DNA from: Oscillospiraceae bacterium
GTDB taxonomy: Bacteria > Bacillota_A > Clostridia > Oscillospirales > Oscillospiraceae
DNA: 61,761 nucleotides
Assembly (NCBI GenBank): GCA_017537045.1
Contig: JAFYLN010000013.1
Location: 1 to 61,761, forward strand
Direction: 5' to 3'
Below the pieces are notes generated by a model. That model was given only the letters and a program-made list of their open reading frames with translations, did not search any database and was not told the origin of the DNA. Both the position numbers and the translations under genes were made by a program. Shown in pieces: positions 15,419-24,337 of the stretch. How positions within the stretch are numbered: the first letter of the stretch is position 1; every line of letters starts with the position of its first letter.

Positions 15419-15431
15419 AAAACCCTCCATT

Positions 15432-15463
15432 ATAAAAGCGGCGCTGCGAAAGCAGCGCCGCTT
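15432..15463 (-). terminator. Intrinsic terminator of the upp operon
   Basis: A 12-bp stem AAGCGGCGCTGC (15436-15447), GAAA loop, GCAGCGCCGCTT (15452-15463); on the minus strand it is followed by TTTTAT. It lies 12 bases after the upp stop. Confidence 0.85.
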
Positions 15464-15474
15464 CTCATATTCCA

Positions 15475-16104
15475 TTACTTGGTGCCGAAAATACGGTCAC
15501 CGGCATCGCCAAGGCCAGGCACGATATAGGCATGGTCATTCAGCTTCTCATCGCAGGCAGCCATATAGATGTCCACATCGGGATGTGCTTCATTCACACG
15601 CTTGATACCCTCGGGGCAGCCGATGATATTCATCATCACGATGTTCTTGCAGCCGTGCTTTTTCAGAAAATCAATGGCGGCCACAGCACTGCCGCCGGTG
15701 GCCAGCATGGGATCCACCACAAAAACCACGCGGCTGCCCACATCTTCAGGCAGCTTGCAGTAGTATTCCACAGGCTCATGGGTCTCGGGATCACGGTACA
15801 GGCCGATGTGGCCGATCTTTGCAGAGGGGATCAGATCCACCATGGCATCCACCATGCCAAGGCCGGCACGCAGGATGGGGACGATGGCCAGCTTCTTGCC
15901 GGAGAGCATCTGGCATTTTGCAGTGGTGATGGGGGTCTCGACTTCCACTTCCACAGTGGGCAGATTCCGGGTTGCTTCATAGCACATGAGGCCTGCGATC
16001 TCGTTGACAAGCGCACGGAACTGCTTGGTTCCGGTGTTTTTGTTGCGCATAATTGCCAGCTTGTGCTGGATCAGAGGATGATCGAGAACGGTAACAGTTG
16101 CCAT
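15475..16104 (-). CDS. upp: Uracil phosphoribosyltransferase
   Basis: 209 residues, full length. The PRPP-binding loop appears as [18 protein letters not shown] (about 130-147) and the uracil-binding C-terminus as [13 protein letters not shown]. It converts uracil and PRPP to UMP in pyrimidine salvage. It starts 18 bases after the tsaB stop and closes the prfA-tsaE-tsaB-upp reverse run. Confidence 0.95.
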   Translation of the reverse strand: MATVTVLDHPLIQHKLAIMRNKNTGTKQFRALVNEIAGLMCYEATRNLPTVEVEVETPITTAKCQMLSGKKLAIVPILRAGLGMVDAMVDLIPSAKIGHIGLYRDPETHEPVEYYCKLPEDVGSRVVFVVDPMLATGGSAVAAIDFLKKHGCKNIVMMNIIGCPEGIKRVNEAHPDVDIYMAACDEKLNDHAYIVPGLGDAGDRIFGTK

Positions 16105-16122
16105 AGGTATCTATCTCCTTTG

Positions 16123-16824
16123 TTATTTGTTTTCTCTTTCCATTTTTTCCCGCTCAGCCTGAGAAAGCCGCAGGTAATTTGGATTCAGTTCCGCACCGCC
16201 GGGCGCAATGCCCTGTGCCGCCTGCTTCGCTGCAAGAATTGCCACGCCCACGGCACGCTGGTGCATCCGGTGCTCCGGCGGCAGCACCAGACCGGGAATT
16301 TCCTTCGACAATGTCTGATAAGTCAGATTGCTTCCATCGCCAACCAGAAAAACGGGTTCTGTCAGGTTTTTCAGTTCCTCTCCCAGCTCCGACAGGGCAA
16401 TGGCACGGTCGGGTGCCACGCGGGTGACCGTTCCTTGGTTTACATAAAACAGCGCATTGTAGACCTGTGCGCGGCGCGCATCCATGACCGGGCAGACATA
16501 GCCCTGATAAATGCCGAGGGATTCGGCCATGGCCTCCAGCGTGGAAATGCCGTAGCAAGGGAGCTCCCGTCCCCACGCAAAACCCTTGGCCGCCGCCGCG
16601 CCGATGCGCACGCCGGTGAAGGAACCGGGGCCTTCCGCCACGGCAACTGCCGTCACATCCACAGCGGTTTTGCCACACTGCTTGAGGGCATCCTCAGCCA
16701 TGACCATGAGGGTCTGGCTGTGGGTCAGTCCTGTATTCTGATAGCTTTCCGCCAGCAGTTTCTGGCCGTCGTAAATTGCAACAGATGCCGCCTTGGCGGA
16801 GGTTTCAAAGGCTAAGATCAGCAA
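16123..16824 (-). CDS. tsaB: tRNA threonylcarbamoyladenosine biosynthesis protein TsaB
   Basis: 233 residues. MLILAFETSAKAASVAIYDG is the N-terminal ASKHA-fold segment and AEGPGSFTGVRIG (about 67-79) the family signature. TsaB partners TsaD and TsaE to make t6A at position 37 of ANN-decoding tRNAs. It overlaps the end of tsaE by 20 bases, so the two are probably translationally coupled. Confidence 0.93.
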   Translation of the reverse strand: MLILAFETSAKAASVAIYDGQKLLAESYQNTGLTHSQTLMVMAEDALKQCGKTAVDVTAVAVAEGPGSFTGVRIGAAAAKGFAWGRELPCYGISTLEAMAESLGIYQGYVCPVMDARRAQVYNALFYVNQGTVTRVAPDRAIALSELGEELKNLTEPVFLVGDGSNLTYQTLSKEIPGLVLPPEHRMHQRAVGVAILAAKQAAQGIAPGGAELNPNYLRLSQAEREKMERENK

Positions 16825-17242
16825 GGCTTTCCCCTCCTTCGATCACAATTCTCCGGGTTTCCTCTCCGGTTTTGTGGATGGTCACGTAGATGGCGTTTTC
16901 CATGGCATCATCCACATTTTCGCTCCATTCCACGGCACACACACCGCCCCGCTCCAGATAATCCTCCCAGCCGATGTCCCACAGGTCGTCGGAGGAGCGG
17001 AGCCTGTACATATCAAAATGGAATAATGGCAGCTGCCCGCCTAAATATTCATTGACGATAGTATAGGTGGGACTGGTAACGGGTTCTGTATATCCCAGAC
17101 CCCGCGCAAGGCCCCGGGTGAAGGCTGTCTTTCCCGCACCCAGATCGCCGCGGTAGGCAAGGATCGTACCGGGCTGCAGGATTTTTCCCAGCGCAGCGCC
17201 GAGTTCTTCCGTCTGAGCGGGAGAATATGTTAGAAATTCCAT
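16805..17242 (-). CDS. tsaE: tRNA threonylcarbamoyladenosine biosynthesis ATPase TsaE
   Basis: 145 residues. Walker A is in YRGDLGAGKTAFTRGLARGL (about 30-49), followed by the conserved SPTYTIVNEY. TsaE is the ATPase that resets the TsaBD complex. The prfA start-side neighbour and tsaB overlap place it in one operon for translation factors. Confidence 0.93.
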   Translation of the reverse strand: MEFLTYSPAQTEELGAALGKILQPGTILAYRGDLGAGKTAFTRGLARGLGYTEPVTSPTYTIVNEYLGGQLPLFHFDMYRLRSSDDLWDIGWEDYLERGGVCAVEWSENVDDAMENAIYVTIHKTGEETRRIVIEGGESLADLSL

Positions 17243-17253
17243 AGATTTTCCTC

Positions 17254-18312
17254 TTATTTCGCGTTTTTCAGCTTCTCAGCCTGATCGGCGGTGGCAAGGC
17301 CGTTGATGATCTCGTCCAGATCGCCGTCCATCACGGAATCGATCTTGTAAAGGGTCAGGCCGATGCGGTGGTCAGTTACACGGCCCTGCGGGAAATTGTA
17401 GGTGCGGACGCGCTCGTTGCGCATACCGGTACCCACCTGTGAGCGGCGCATGCCCGTATGCTCGGATTCGATGCGCTCCTGCTCGATCTCATAAAGCTTA
17501 CTTGCCAGCATGCGCATACACTTTTCACGGTTCTGAACCTGGCTGCGTTCTTCCTGACAGGCTACCACAATGCCGCTGGGCTTGTGGATCAGACGCACCG
17601 CAGAAGAAGTTTTATTGACGTGCTGGCCGCCGGCACCGGAAGCCCGGTAGACCTGCATTTCGATATCCGCAGGATTGATCTGTACATCTACCTCTTCCAT
17701 CTCAGGAAGCACCGCAACAGTCGCCGTAGACGTATGGACACGTCCGCCGGATTCGGTTTCCGGCACCCGCTGGACCCGGTGCACACCGGATTCGTATTTC
17801 AGCCGGGAGTAGGCACCCCGGCCGTTGACGATAAAATCCGCCTCTTTCACGCCGCCCAGCTCTGTATCGTTGTAGTTTAAAAGTTCGACGCTCCAGCCCA
17901 TTTTTGCCGCGTACATGGAATACATGCGGAACAGGCTGTGGGCAAACAGGGCGCTTTCCTCACCGCCCACGCCGCCGCGGATCTCCACAATGACGCTCTT
18001 TTCATCATTGGGATCCTTGGGCAGCAGCAGGATCTGCAGCTTTTCATAAAGCTCCTCTTTCGCAGCCTTGGCCGATGCATAGGTTTCCTGACACAGCTCC
18101 TTCATTTCGGGGTCCGCCATCAGTTCCTCGGCATCCTCCATCTCCTGACAAGCGCTTTTGTAAGCACGGAAAGCCTCGATGATGGGTTCCAGGTCATTGC
18201 GCTCCCGCAGCAGCTTTGCCGCTTTCTTGGGATCGTTATAAAAATCCGGCTGTTCGGATTTGAAGCAAAGTTCTTCAAAGCGGTTTTCCACCGCTTTCAG
18301 TTTATCGAGCAT
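17254..18312 (-). CDS. prfA: Peptide chain release factor 1
   Basis: 352 residues, usual length. GAGGQHVNKT (about 225-234) is the catalytic GGQ loop, and the anticodon-like tripeptide is PET in RVPETESGGRVHTS, fitting the PxT rule for RF1 (UAA/UAG). A 12-base gap separates it from tsaE, indicating an operon. Confidence 0.95.
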   Translation of the reverse strand: MLDKLKAVENRFEELCFKSEQPDFYNDPKKAAKLLRERNDLEPIIEAFRAYKSACQEMEDAEELMADPEMKELCQETYASAKAAKEELYEKLQILLLPKDPNDEKSVIVEIRGGVGGEESALFAHSLFRMYSMYAAKMGWSVELLNYNDTELGGVKEADFIVNGRGAYSRLKYESGVHRVQRVPETESGGRVHTSTATVAVLPEMEEVDVQINPADIEMQVYRASGAGGQHVNKTSSAVRLIHKPSGIVVACQEERSQVQNREKCMRMLASKLYEIEQERIESEHTGMRRSQVGTGMRNERVRTYNFPQGRVTDHRIGLTLYKIDSVMDGDLDEIINGLATADQAEKLKNAK

Positions 18313-18342
18313 AGGGTTCTCCTGATATGATTCAGTATTTCA

Positions 18343-18586
18343 AATTTCAGTTTGCCGCACACCCTTCCAGCGAGAATGTAGGGGCGACCATTGTGTCGCC
18401 CGGCGGCACAGTATTACGTATTTGCATTGGTTTTTGGCGAAATCGTAACATTTTACTGCGCGGGCGTGTTGCAGAGCGCAGCGAATCAAAATAGGTCGAT
18501 TGCCGGTGGCAATCGCACAATAACTCATGGGTCGCCGCCCCCTACGTTATCCACGCTACATGGTGCAATAAACATCAATTTGCAGA
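18343..18586. repeat. MITE-like intergenic repeat, copy 3
   Basis: Inverted relative of 15183-15418, with ends AATTTCAGTTTGCCGCAC and AATAAACATCAATT. Its right end overlaps the rlmA stop: the TGA stop is part of the element's AATTGATG terminus. Confidence 0.75.
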
Positions 18587-19408
18587 TATCGGGCGGTATA
18601 CATTCAGCACGGCGCTGGCAGTGTCGGTCAACCTTTCGGTAGCCGCAAGGCGCGCCGCGCCCTCCTTGCTGATGCGGTACACATGGGGCGTCATAGCGAG
18701 CAGATTCTGCACCTGCTCCCCCTCCACCGTAAAGGTGAAGCGGATGGGCACGGTTTTGATCCGTTCAAACCCCGGCAGTTCCGGTATGGAATCCTTTTCT
18801 TTCAGCTTCAGCTCGGGATAAATGATGGATTTCAGACCCAGCAGATGATCCTGCGCCGCAAGAACCTGAAAATACAATCCGTCTTTGGCCAACACCCGGT
18901 GAAACTCCTCCGGAAGCGTCAGCGCGAACAGACTTGTCAGAGTACCAACACTGTTATCTTCTACGGGCAGATGGGAGGCCGTACCACAGACCCATTGATG
19001 GCCTTTATATTTTGCAGCAGCGCACCGCACCGCTTCCTTGGAAATATCCAGTCCCAGAAGCGCTGCATCCAGCGCCGCAGCAAGACGGGTACAGTAATAC
19101 CCCTCGCCGCAGCCCACATCCAGAACAGGACTCTTTGCCCCCAGTTCCTTTGCCGTTTCGCAAAGGGCATTGGCAATGGGCTTGTAAAAGCCGCCCTCCA
19201 GAAAGGCGCGGCGGGAAAGCACCTGCTCCCGCGTATCACCGGGATTAAGGGAATGCTTCTGCTGCACCACCAGCAGATTCACATGACCCTGACGGGCAAT
19301 GTCGAAGCTGTGCCGGTTATCACAGCGGTATTCTTTTTCACTGTGGCGCAGCCCTTTGCCGCAAACAGGACATACCAGTTCCACTTCGCATCCCTCCGAG
19401 GATATCAT
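18575..19408 (-). CDS. 23S rRNA (guanine-N1)-methyltransferase, RlmA type
   Basis: 277 residues. An N-terminal zinc ribbon (CPVCGKGL..YRCDNRHSFD, residues 14-37) and the following GHVNLL segment are typical of RlmA(I)/RlmA(II); PVLDVGCGEGYYCTRLA (about 93-109) is the SAM site. RlmA(II) methylates G748 in Gram-positives and influences macrolide/tylosin response; the exact target here is not determined. The last codons and stop sit in a MITE-like end. Confidence 0.88.
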   Translation of the reverse strand: MISSEGCEVELVCPVCGKGLRHSEKEYRCDNRHSFDIARQGHVNLLVVQQKHSLNPGDTREQVLSRRAFLEGGFYKPIANALCETAKELGAKSPVLDVGCGEGYYCTRLAAALDAALLGLDISKEAVRCAAAKYKGHQWVCGTASHLPVEDNSVGTLTSLFALTLPEEFHRVLAKDGLYFQVLAAQDHLLGLKSIIYPELKLKEKDSIPELPGFERIKTVPIRFTFTVEGEQVQNLLAMTPHVYRISKEGAARLAATERLTDTASAVLNVYRPISAN

Positions 19409-19554
19409 ACCCTATTTTTTCCCATTCGTCAAACAGTCTTTGCACACCTGCGAATCATGTCGTGCATTTTGAAGCTTCCGTGCACCGGTTTCGCCAGTTT
19501 TCCCTGACCTCAACGGCTAAAATGAGCCTAAGCATTTACGGAGGAGGAATGGCA

Positions 19555-20337
19555 ATGCAATGCCAGAAGCTGAAAACCTATATGGAAACGGGCCGGGTCA
19601 TGTTCCTGCCGTCACGGGTCATTCGCCCGAACCCCGCCCAGCCGCGAAAAATATTCCAGGAGGATGCCCTCTCGGAGCTGGCAGATTCCATCCGCCAGCA
19701 CGGGATTCTGCAGCCCCTGTCTGTACGGCGCACGGATAAAGGGTATGAATTGATCGCAGGAGAACGGCGGCTGCGGGCAGCACAAATGGCAGGGCTGAAC
19801 GAAATTCCCTGCATCGTCATGAATATGGACGACCGCGAATCAGGACTTGCCGCCATGGTTGAAAACCTGCAGCGGCAGGATCTGGACTTTGTGGAAGAGG
19901 CACGGGGCATTTCCCGCCTGATGAGTGATTGGAATATGAGTCAGGAGCAGGTGGCACGGATGCTAGGACGCAGCCAGAGCGCCATCGCCAACAAGCTGCG
20001 CCTTCTGCGCCACAGTGACAGCGTCCTGGCTGCCCTGCGGCAGAACGGTTTGACGGAGCGGCACGCCCGCGCTTTGCTGAAGCTGGGAACAGAGGAAGAA
20101 AAGCTTTCAGCCATCACCGAAATTGTCCGTCAGGGTATGAGCGTGGCGCGGACGGAAAAATACATTCAGGAGTTGCTGGACGGCCAGAAAAAAAGTCCAC
20201 GCCGGGTCAACGTGGGGACTTTTCTCAACAGTCTGAACCAGTCGCTGGCAAAGATCCAGCTTTCGGGCATTTCCGCTGTGTCGGAGCGGCGGGAAACCGA
20301 GGACAGAATCGTGCTGACCATTACGATTCCGAAATAA
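19555..20337 (+). CDS. ParB/Noc-like partition or nucleoid occlusion protein
   Basis: 260 residues from the ATG at 19555, which is 7 bases after GGAGGAGG; in-frame ATGs upstream are too close or lack a site. ParB N-terminal domain: RPNPAQPRKIFQ, box II GERRLRAAQ and ENLQRQDLDFVEEA, followed by the helix-turn-helix WNMSQEQVARMLGRSQSAIANKLRL. In this superfamily the N-domain is a CTP-dependent clamp at parS or Noc sites. No parA neighbour and no parS-like palindrome were seen nearby, so a Noc-like or orphan ParB role is as likely as partition. Confidence 0.88.
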   Translation: MQCQKLKTYMETGRVMFLPSRVIRPNPAQPRKIFQEDALSELADSIRQHGILQPLSVRRTDKGYELIAGERRLRAAQMAGLNEIPCIVMNMDDRESGLAAMVENLQRQDLDFVEEARGISRLMSDWNMSQEQVARMLGRSQSAIANKLRLLRHSDSVLAALRQNGLTERHARALLKLGTEEEKLSAITEIVRQGMSVARTEKYIQELLDGQKKSPRRVNVGTFLNSLNQSLAKIQLSGISAVSERRETEDRIVLTITIPK

Positions 20338-20338
20338 A

Positions 20339-20448
20339 GGCAACCGGAGGAATACCTCCGGTTGCCTCAGTCTGTCGAAAAAGCTCAGCTTTAGCTGGGC
20401 TTTTCGACAGACTGACAAGACCCATCCGAAAGGATGGGTCTTGTTTTT
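20339..20448 (+). terminator. Three tandem hairpins including a strong terminator
   Basis: Hairpin 1 is GGCAACCGGAGG/CCTCCGGTTGCC (20339-20366). Hairpin 2 is CAGTCTGTCGAAAA... paired with ...TTTTCGACAGACTG (20368-20414), a motif also seen near 9805. Hairpin 3 is CAAGACCCATCC/GGATGGGTCTTG (20416-20443) followed by TTTTT. They end the parB-like transcript before the converging tRNA-His gene. Confidence 0.8.
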
Positions 20449-20761
20449 ATGGGGTGGATAATGGGATTCGAACCCACGACCTTCAGAGCCACAATCTGAC
20501 GCGCTAACCAATTGTGCTATATCCACCATATTCAATTTGCTGAATCCGCCCGAAGAAAAAGTGGCACGCCAGAAGGGACTCGTTTCATCAAGGAGTCGCT
20601 CGGTCAAGCCCTCGCGCGCAACAGTCCACCGGACTGTTGCATTTCATGGTTCGAGTCCTGCGAAAGACTTGTAAGAACCAATCGTTCAGTACCCTATCTG
20701 ACATCTTCTGTAAAATGGCACGCCAGAAGGGACTCGAACCCCTGACCTACTGCTTGGAAGG
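20445..20761. repeat. Left ~310-bp direct repeat of the island (tRNA-His to tRNA-Arg 3' end)
   Basis: Matches 42272-42577 over almost its whole length with few substitutions and a small indel. It contains tRNA-His, a 21-bp tRNA-Arg 3' remnant (20562-20582) and a larger 3' fragment of tRNA-Arg (20716-20755) identical for 40 bp to the intact gene. It behaves as an att-like border; homologous recombination between the two copies would delete the island. Confidence 0.85.
20450..20527 (-). tRNA. tRNA-His (GTG), left copy
   Basis: Reads on the minus strand with the His-specific extra 5' G, acceptor GTGGATA/TATCCAC, anticodon stem TCAGA/TCTGA around loop TTGTGGC (anticodon GTG), T-arm GTGGGTTCGAATCCCAT and encoded CCA. 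It differs at one position from the copy at 42277. Confidence 0.95.
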
Positions 20762-21033
20762 GTAGGTACGGGGCTTTTTTGCGTGCTTTTGGGTCCGTTT
20801 GGTGCTTTTCGGTAGGGGTATTCACGATGAATTTTCCCTTGGGGCTGCCCCGTCCATACCGAAATTCCCTATTCTGGGTCAGAATCTGGGTCAAAAAACA
20901 GCGCCCGGTCACCACGATGGAAACCAGGCGCTGAATCTGTATTTCGGGTCATATTGTCTCACGGTACTATCCATTGCCGCCAGACAGTAAGTAACAAAAC
21001 GAAGTAAACAATTAAAACCCCTTCACCAATGCA
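20762..21033. other. Left island end, no gene seen
   Basis: This stretch carries phrases typical of integrative element ends (for example GTGCTTTTGGGTCCG and GAATCTGGGTCAAAAAAC) and a hairpin CAGCGCC (20899-20905) / GGCGCTG (20928-20934). No convincing coding region; it probably holds recombinase arm sites of the ancestral element. The 20528-20715 portion upstream is the repeat spacer with tRNA remnants. Confidence 0.4.
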
Positions 21034-22374
21034 CTACGATTTGTGTCTCTTTAACTGCATGCCTAACAATACCGTCACCAGCAGCAGCGACAGCACATCT
21101 GCCACGGGCTGCGCCCAGACAAGTCCGTTTGCTCCCATGACTGCGTCCATGACAAAGACAGCGGGAATGTAAATGATACCCTGTCGGCAGACAGATACGA
21201 CGAAGGACGGTGTTGCCGCACCCATAGCCTGCAGGGCATTCAGCAGTACATAGTAAAGGCCAAAGAGCCATGCAGTACTGATGAAAATACGGGTGAAGGT
21301 TAGGCCATCTGCAAGGGCAGCCGCCTCCGTTAAGAACACTTTGACAATGGGTTCGGTAAAGGCAAAGCACAGAAGTCCGCAGAAGATGCAGATACCTAAT
21401 CCAAGGAAACAGGAGAACTTCAATATGCTGTTGAATCTCTCTCTGTCCTTTGCACCGTGGCAGAAACCGAGCAGAGGCTGTACGCCCATACCAACACCCA
21501 AACCGACCATAGCGACGATCATAACCACTTTGGATGCCACGCCGTATGCAGCAACAGAAAGATCTCCATAGGCAGCCATTTGAGCATTGGTAATCACCTG
21601 AGATACACTCATGAGCAGTGTACCCAACGCCGCAGGAATACCGATTGCCATGACACCGGAGCAGATACCGTCCTTCATGGATGCTTCCCGAACGCTGATG
21701 CTCAAAGAGGATTTTCCACGGAGGAAGTAAATAATATAATAAATTGCGGCAACGGCGTTTCCAATGACGGTTGCGATTGCGGCACCGGCTACATTCCAGC
21801 CTAACGTTGTAATCATAATCGGGTCAAGAACCATATTCAAAAGGTTACCCACCACCGTGCCTGTCGTAGCGATTCCTGCTTTGCCTTCCGCACGGATAAT
21901 GTTGGAGTAACAGTTGGAGATCATGGAGAAAATACCGCAGGAAATAACGATGTTCAGATATTCACGGGTATATTCCCTTGTATCGGCACTGGCACCGAGG
22001 AGCTTCAGCAGGGGCTCCATGAAAGCCCAGAACAAAATCATCAGCACGCCGCCGACAATGACACAGCCCCACATACAGAAGGCGCTGACCTTTCGGGCAT
22101 ACTCTTTCTTACCTGCGCCCAGCGCACGGGAGATAACCGAAGTGCCGCCAATACCGAACAGCGTTCCCAGGGACATGAAAATCAGAAACACAGGGGTCGC
22201 CAGAGAAACGGCAGCCACCATGTAATCGTTTCGGGTTTGGGCTATGAAGAAGGTATCCGCAAGGTTATAGACCAACACCATCAACTGCGCTGCCATAGCA
22301 GGCAGAACATTTTTCAGAACTACCTTTGATACGGAGCCCTGACCAAAGGACTCCACAGATTCATTACGCTTCAT
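21034..22374 (-). CDS. MATE family efflux transporter
   Basis: 446 residues with about 12 hydrophobic segments; two homologous halves, each starting with a Pro/Ala-rich helix (LPAMAAQLMVLVYNLADTFFI and IPAALGTLLMSVSQVITNAQ). MATE proteins export cationic drugs or metabolites using Na+ or H+. GGAGG lies before the ATG at 22374. It follows the marR gene by 71 bases in the same direction, and that gap holds a palindrome matching the one before marR. Confidence 0.92.
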   Translation of the reverse strand: MKRNESVESFGQGSVSKVVLKNVLPAMAAQLMVLVYNLADTFFIAQTRNDYMVAAVSLATPVFLIFMSLGTLFGIGGTSVISRALGAGKKEYARKVSAFCMWGCVIVGGVLMILFWAFMEPLLKLLGASADTREYTREYLNIVISCGIFSMISNCYSNIIRAEGKAGIATTGTVVGNLLNMVLDPIMITTLGWNVAGAAIATVIGNAVAAIYYIIYFLRGKSSLSISVREASMKDGICSGVMAIGIPAALGTLLMSVSQVITNAQMAAYGDLSVAAYGVASKVVMIVAMVGLGVGMGVQPLLGFCHGAKDRERFNSILKFSCFLGLGICIFCGLLCFAFTEPIVKVFLTEAAALADGLTFTRIFISTAWLFGLYYVLLNALQAMGAATPSFVVSVCRQGIIYIPAVFVMDAVMGANGLVWAQPVADVLSLLLVTVLLGMQLKRHKS

Positions 22375-22393
22375 GATTATCCTCCATTATCTA

Positions 22394-22409
22394 TAATAGC
22401 GTGCTATCA
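22394..22409. promoter_or_regulatory. MarR operator candidate before the MATE gene
   Basis: TAATAGCGTGCTATCA, one mismatch from a perfect palindrome of half-site TGATAGC(A/G). The same site occurs perfectly at 22907-22922, upstream of marR. Confidence 0.75.
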
Positions 22410-22445
22410 TTACGTGCAAAAGAAAATCTGAACAGGAGTGCCCAT

Positions 22446-22874
22446 TCAGACATTCTTTAATCCGTTATATACTTTTTTCAGCATCTCATAAAATGCTGTT
22501 TTTTCCTCGTTGGAAAGAGCCGCAAGCAAACTGTCTTCCATTTCCTCTCTGCGCTCATCGGACTTTAAGAAAAGTTCCTTGCCCTCCGGTGTAATGGATA
22601 CCGTTTTTGCACGAAGATTCATGTCACTCACTTCCGTAATGACCAGCCCCTTTTGGGTCAGTCGTGCCATGATACCGGCCAATGTGGGCTGACTGATCTG
22701 AAAGTGTGCTTCGATTTCCTTGAGCGGAATCTTTTCTTTTATGTTTTCATGGATATATTCCAGACATCGAAGCTGAGAGAGTGTCAAATTGTCTGCTCTG
22801 AGCGCGTTATTGGCAGATTTTGAAATATGATCGGAGATCTGCTTGATCAGCAAACCGCATTCCGTTTTATTCAC
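22446..22874 (-). CDS. MarR family transcriptional regulator
   Basis: 142 residues with GTG start at 22874, chosen because GGAGGTGA lies directly upstream. Winged helix: LTLSQLRCLEYIHEN, the recognition region FQISQPTLAGIMARLTQKGLV and the wing ITEVSDMNLRAKTVSITPEG. MarR proteins are usually ligand-inactivated repressors. Autoregulation and control of the MATE gene are inferred from paired palindromes at 22394 and 22907. Confidence 0.9.
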   Translation of the reverse strand: MNKTECGLLIKQISDHISKSANNALRADNLTLSQLRCLEYIHENIKEKIPLKEIEAHFQISQPTLAGIMARLTQKGLVITEVSDMNLRAKTVSITPEGKELFLKSDERREEMEDSLLAALSNEEKTAFYEMLKKVYNGLKNV

Positions 22875-22906
22875 TTGCTCACCTCCTGCAACATGAAACA
22901 TATATA

Positions 22907-22922
22907 TGATAGCACGCTATCA
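22907..22922. promoter_or_regulatory. MarR operator candidate before marR
   Basis: Perfect palindrome TGATAGCACGCTATCA, 33 bases upstream of the marR start. Confidence 0.75.
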
Positions 22923-23001
22923 AAGAAAACTCAAGATATTATTTATAAATTTTTGATCCGCAATTTATGCGGCTGTACTGGGGATATCATAAATAAAATG
23001 C

Positions 23002-23029
23002 CCCGGAATTGGTTTGCGCCAATTCCGGG
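23002..23029 (-). terminator. Hairpin after the small-protein pair
   Basis: An 11-bp stem CCCGGAATTGG / CCAATTCCGGG followed on the minus strand by GCATTTTATTTAT; a plausible terminator for the genes at 23101-23702. Confidence 0.6.
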
Positions 23030-23100
23030 TATTCCCATGCCGTTTGTAGTTGCCGTTTCTTCATCTGTTTCCAGCTTATGAATCCGTAGAGGTCATTCTC

Positions 23101-23400
23101 CTAAATCAATTCTTTAAACAAGTGAACCCCATATTGCAAACCGTCCATAAAAGCCTTGCGTTCGTAGGCGCTGCACAGGCGGCAGCAGAGATTGAACACT
23201 GCGTTGTTGTCATCCAGCGGTAATGTGCACAGGAATTCTTCCAGTTCTTTGAAACCATCACCGATCTCTGCGGGATCGCTCTCATGGGATTCGGCATAGG
23301 CTTGGTAAAGCTGATCCAGAACGGTCTCGCAATCACTGTCGCCAGAATCAAAGGGATGCTTTTGAATATATGCATTTAAGCGATGGGCAATATCTTTCAT
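23101..23400 (-). CDS. Small protein resembling DUF6809, second of a pair
   Basis: 99 residues, soluble, helical and acidic. It shares with the 23397 and 4060 proteins a short N-terminal helix, ESDPAEIGDGFKELEEF in the middle and the C-terminal RKAFMDGLQYGVHLFKEL. Its start overlaps the stop of the 23397 gene by 4 bases (ATGA), so they are translated together. Function unknown. Confidence 0.65.
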   Translation of the reverse strand: MKDIAHRLNAYIQKHPFDSGDSDCETVLDQLYQAYAESHESDPAEIGDGFKELEEFLCTLPLDDNNAVFNLCCRLCSAYERKAFMDGLQYGVHLFKELI

Positions 23401-23702
23401 ACATGCACCTCCGACAGCTCCAGTGCCAGGAGAACCCCCAGGCGAATCCCTTCAATAAAGCCAGCCTTCTCATGATCCCGGCAGAGCTTGCAGACAGGAT
23501 ATACAATGTTGTCCATCTCTCGCAGCGGCATCCCATTCATCTGCTGGTAGAGCTCGTTAAAATCAGTCCGTATCTGCTCATTGTGGTAGGGATTGTTTTC
23601 ATTGTAGCACTCATAGAGCATGGTCAGGACAGATTCACCGTCTCCGAAGTCGGGTGGATTCGCTTTGATATGTGCTTTCAGACTCTCGAAATATGGATTC
23701 AT
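23397..23702 (-). CDS. Small protein resembling DUF6809, first of a pair
   Basis: 101 residues starting MNPYFESLKAHIKANPPDFG, close to the 4060 protein (MNPYIERLKEELDKNPP). C-terminal HEKAGFIEGIRLGVLLALEL matches its paralogues. AAGGAGG lies before the ATG and partly inside an inverted repeat (23704-23738), suggesting translational or operator control. Function unknown; three copies in one window argue for a real role in accessory DNA. Confidence 0.68.
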   Translation of the reverse strand: MNPYFESLKAHIKANPPDFGDGESVLTMLYECYNENNPYHNEQIRTDFNELYQQMNGMPLREMDNIVYPVCKLCRDHEKAGFIEGIRLGVLLALELSEVHV

Positions 23703-23703
23703 A

Positions 23704-23738
23704 GTAACATACCTCCTTTGAAATTTATGGTATGTTAC
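23704..23738 (-). promoter_or_regulatory. Inverted repeat at the ribosome binding site of the small-protein pair
   Basis: GTAACATACC (23704-23713) and GGTATGTTAC (23729-23738) form a perfect 10-bp inverted repeat. In the mRNA its 3' arm abuts and partly covers AAGGAGG, two bases before the ATG, so it could hide the ribosome binding site or be a protein operator. Confidence 0.6.
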
Positions 23739-23884
23739 CTTGGGTTGCTGAAAATTGCAACTGTCAGATGTGCCAAATTTTATGGCGAGAAAACATAAAA
23801 AGGCATTTTTCCTTGTGTATTAACTCATCTGCTGGTATAATAAAGCCAAGAATTGATTCCATATTGAAAGGTGTAAAGCTATCG

Positions 23885-24337
23885 ATGAGAGATAAAATTA
23901 TTCGAATCCACTGGCATCCTCCAATTCCGTTTGAGGAAGCCTTAAAAAGTGACCTGACCAATGATCAGGGACTTTACTACATAACCCGCGTATTTGGGGA
24001 GAAAGAAACCAGTCTGTACCTGGGTATAGCACGGTATCATAACACAGTCAAACACCGATTGGAGTCTCACAGAGATAAGTGGTTATTCGCCTACAGAGGG
24101 CAAATCTATGTACGGGTTGGTCATATCGTTTATCCCAGAAACATGAGTATTGATGAGAAAGCAGAGATTATCAACCACGCAGAAAGTGCCATTCTATACG
24201 ATCCTGCGCATAGGAATCTCTTCCCGGAGAATGTGGATAAGCGCAGCTCCTACTCTTATTCTGAACTGTACCGAATTGAAAACGAGGGAGATATATACGA
24301 ACTGGAATCGAAGATAAGGATGCACGAACATGAATAA
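23885..24337 (+). CDS. GIY-YIG-like domain protein
   Basis: 150 residues from the ATG at 23885 (AAAGGTG about 11 bases upstream; the longer open frame begins in the region of the opposite promoter and is less likely). QGLYYITRVFGEKETSLYLGIAR resembles the GIY-YIG motif and KHRLESHRDKW supplies the usual Arg. Such domains cut DNA or RNA in repair enzymes and homing endonucleases; here no second domain is recognised. Lower GC and island context suggest transfer. Confidence 0.6.
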   Translation: MRDKIIRIHWHPPIPFEEALKSDLTNDQGLYYITRVFGEKETSLYLGIARYHNTVKHRLESHRDKWLFAYRGQIYVRVGHIVYPRNMSIDEKAEIINHAESAILYDPAHRNLFPENVDKRSSYSYSELYRIENEGDIYELESKIRMHEHE

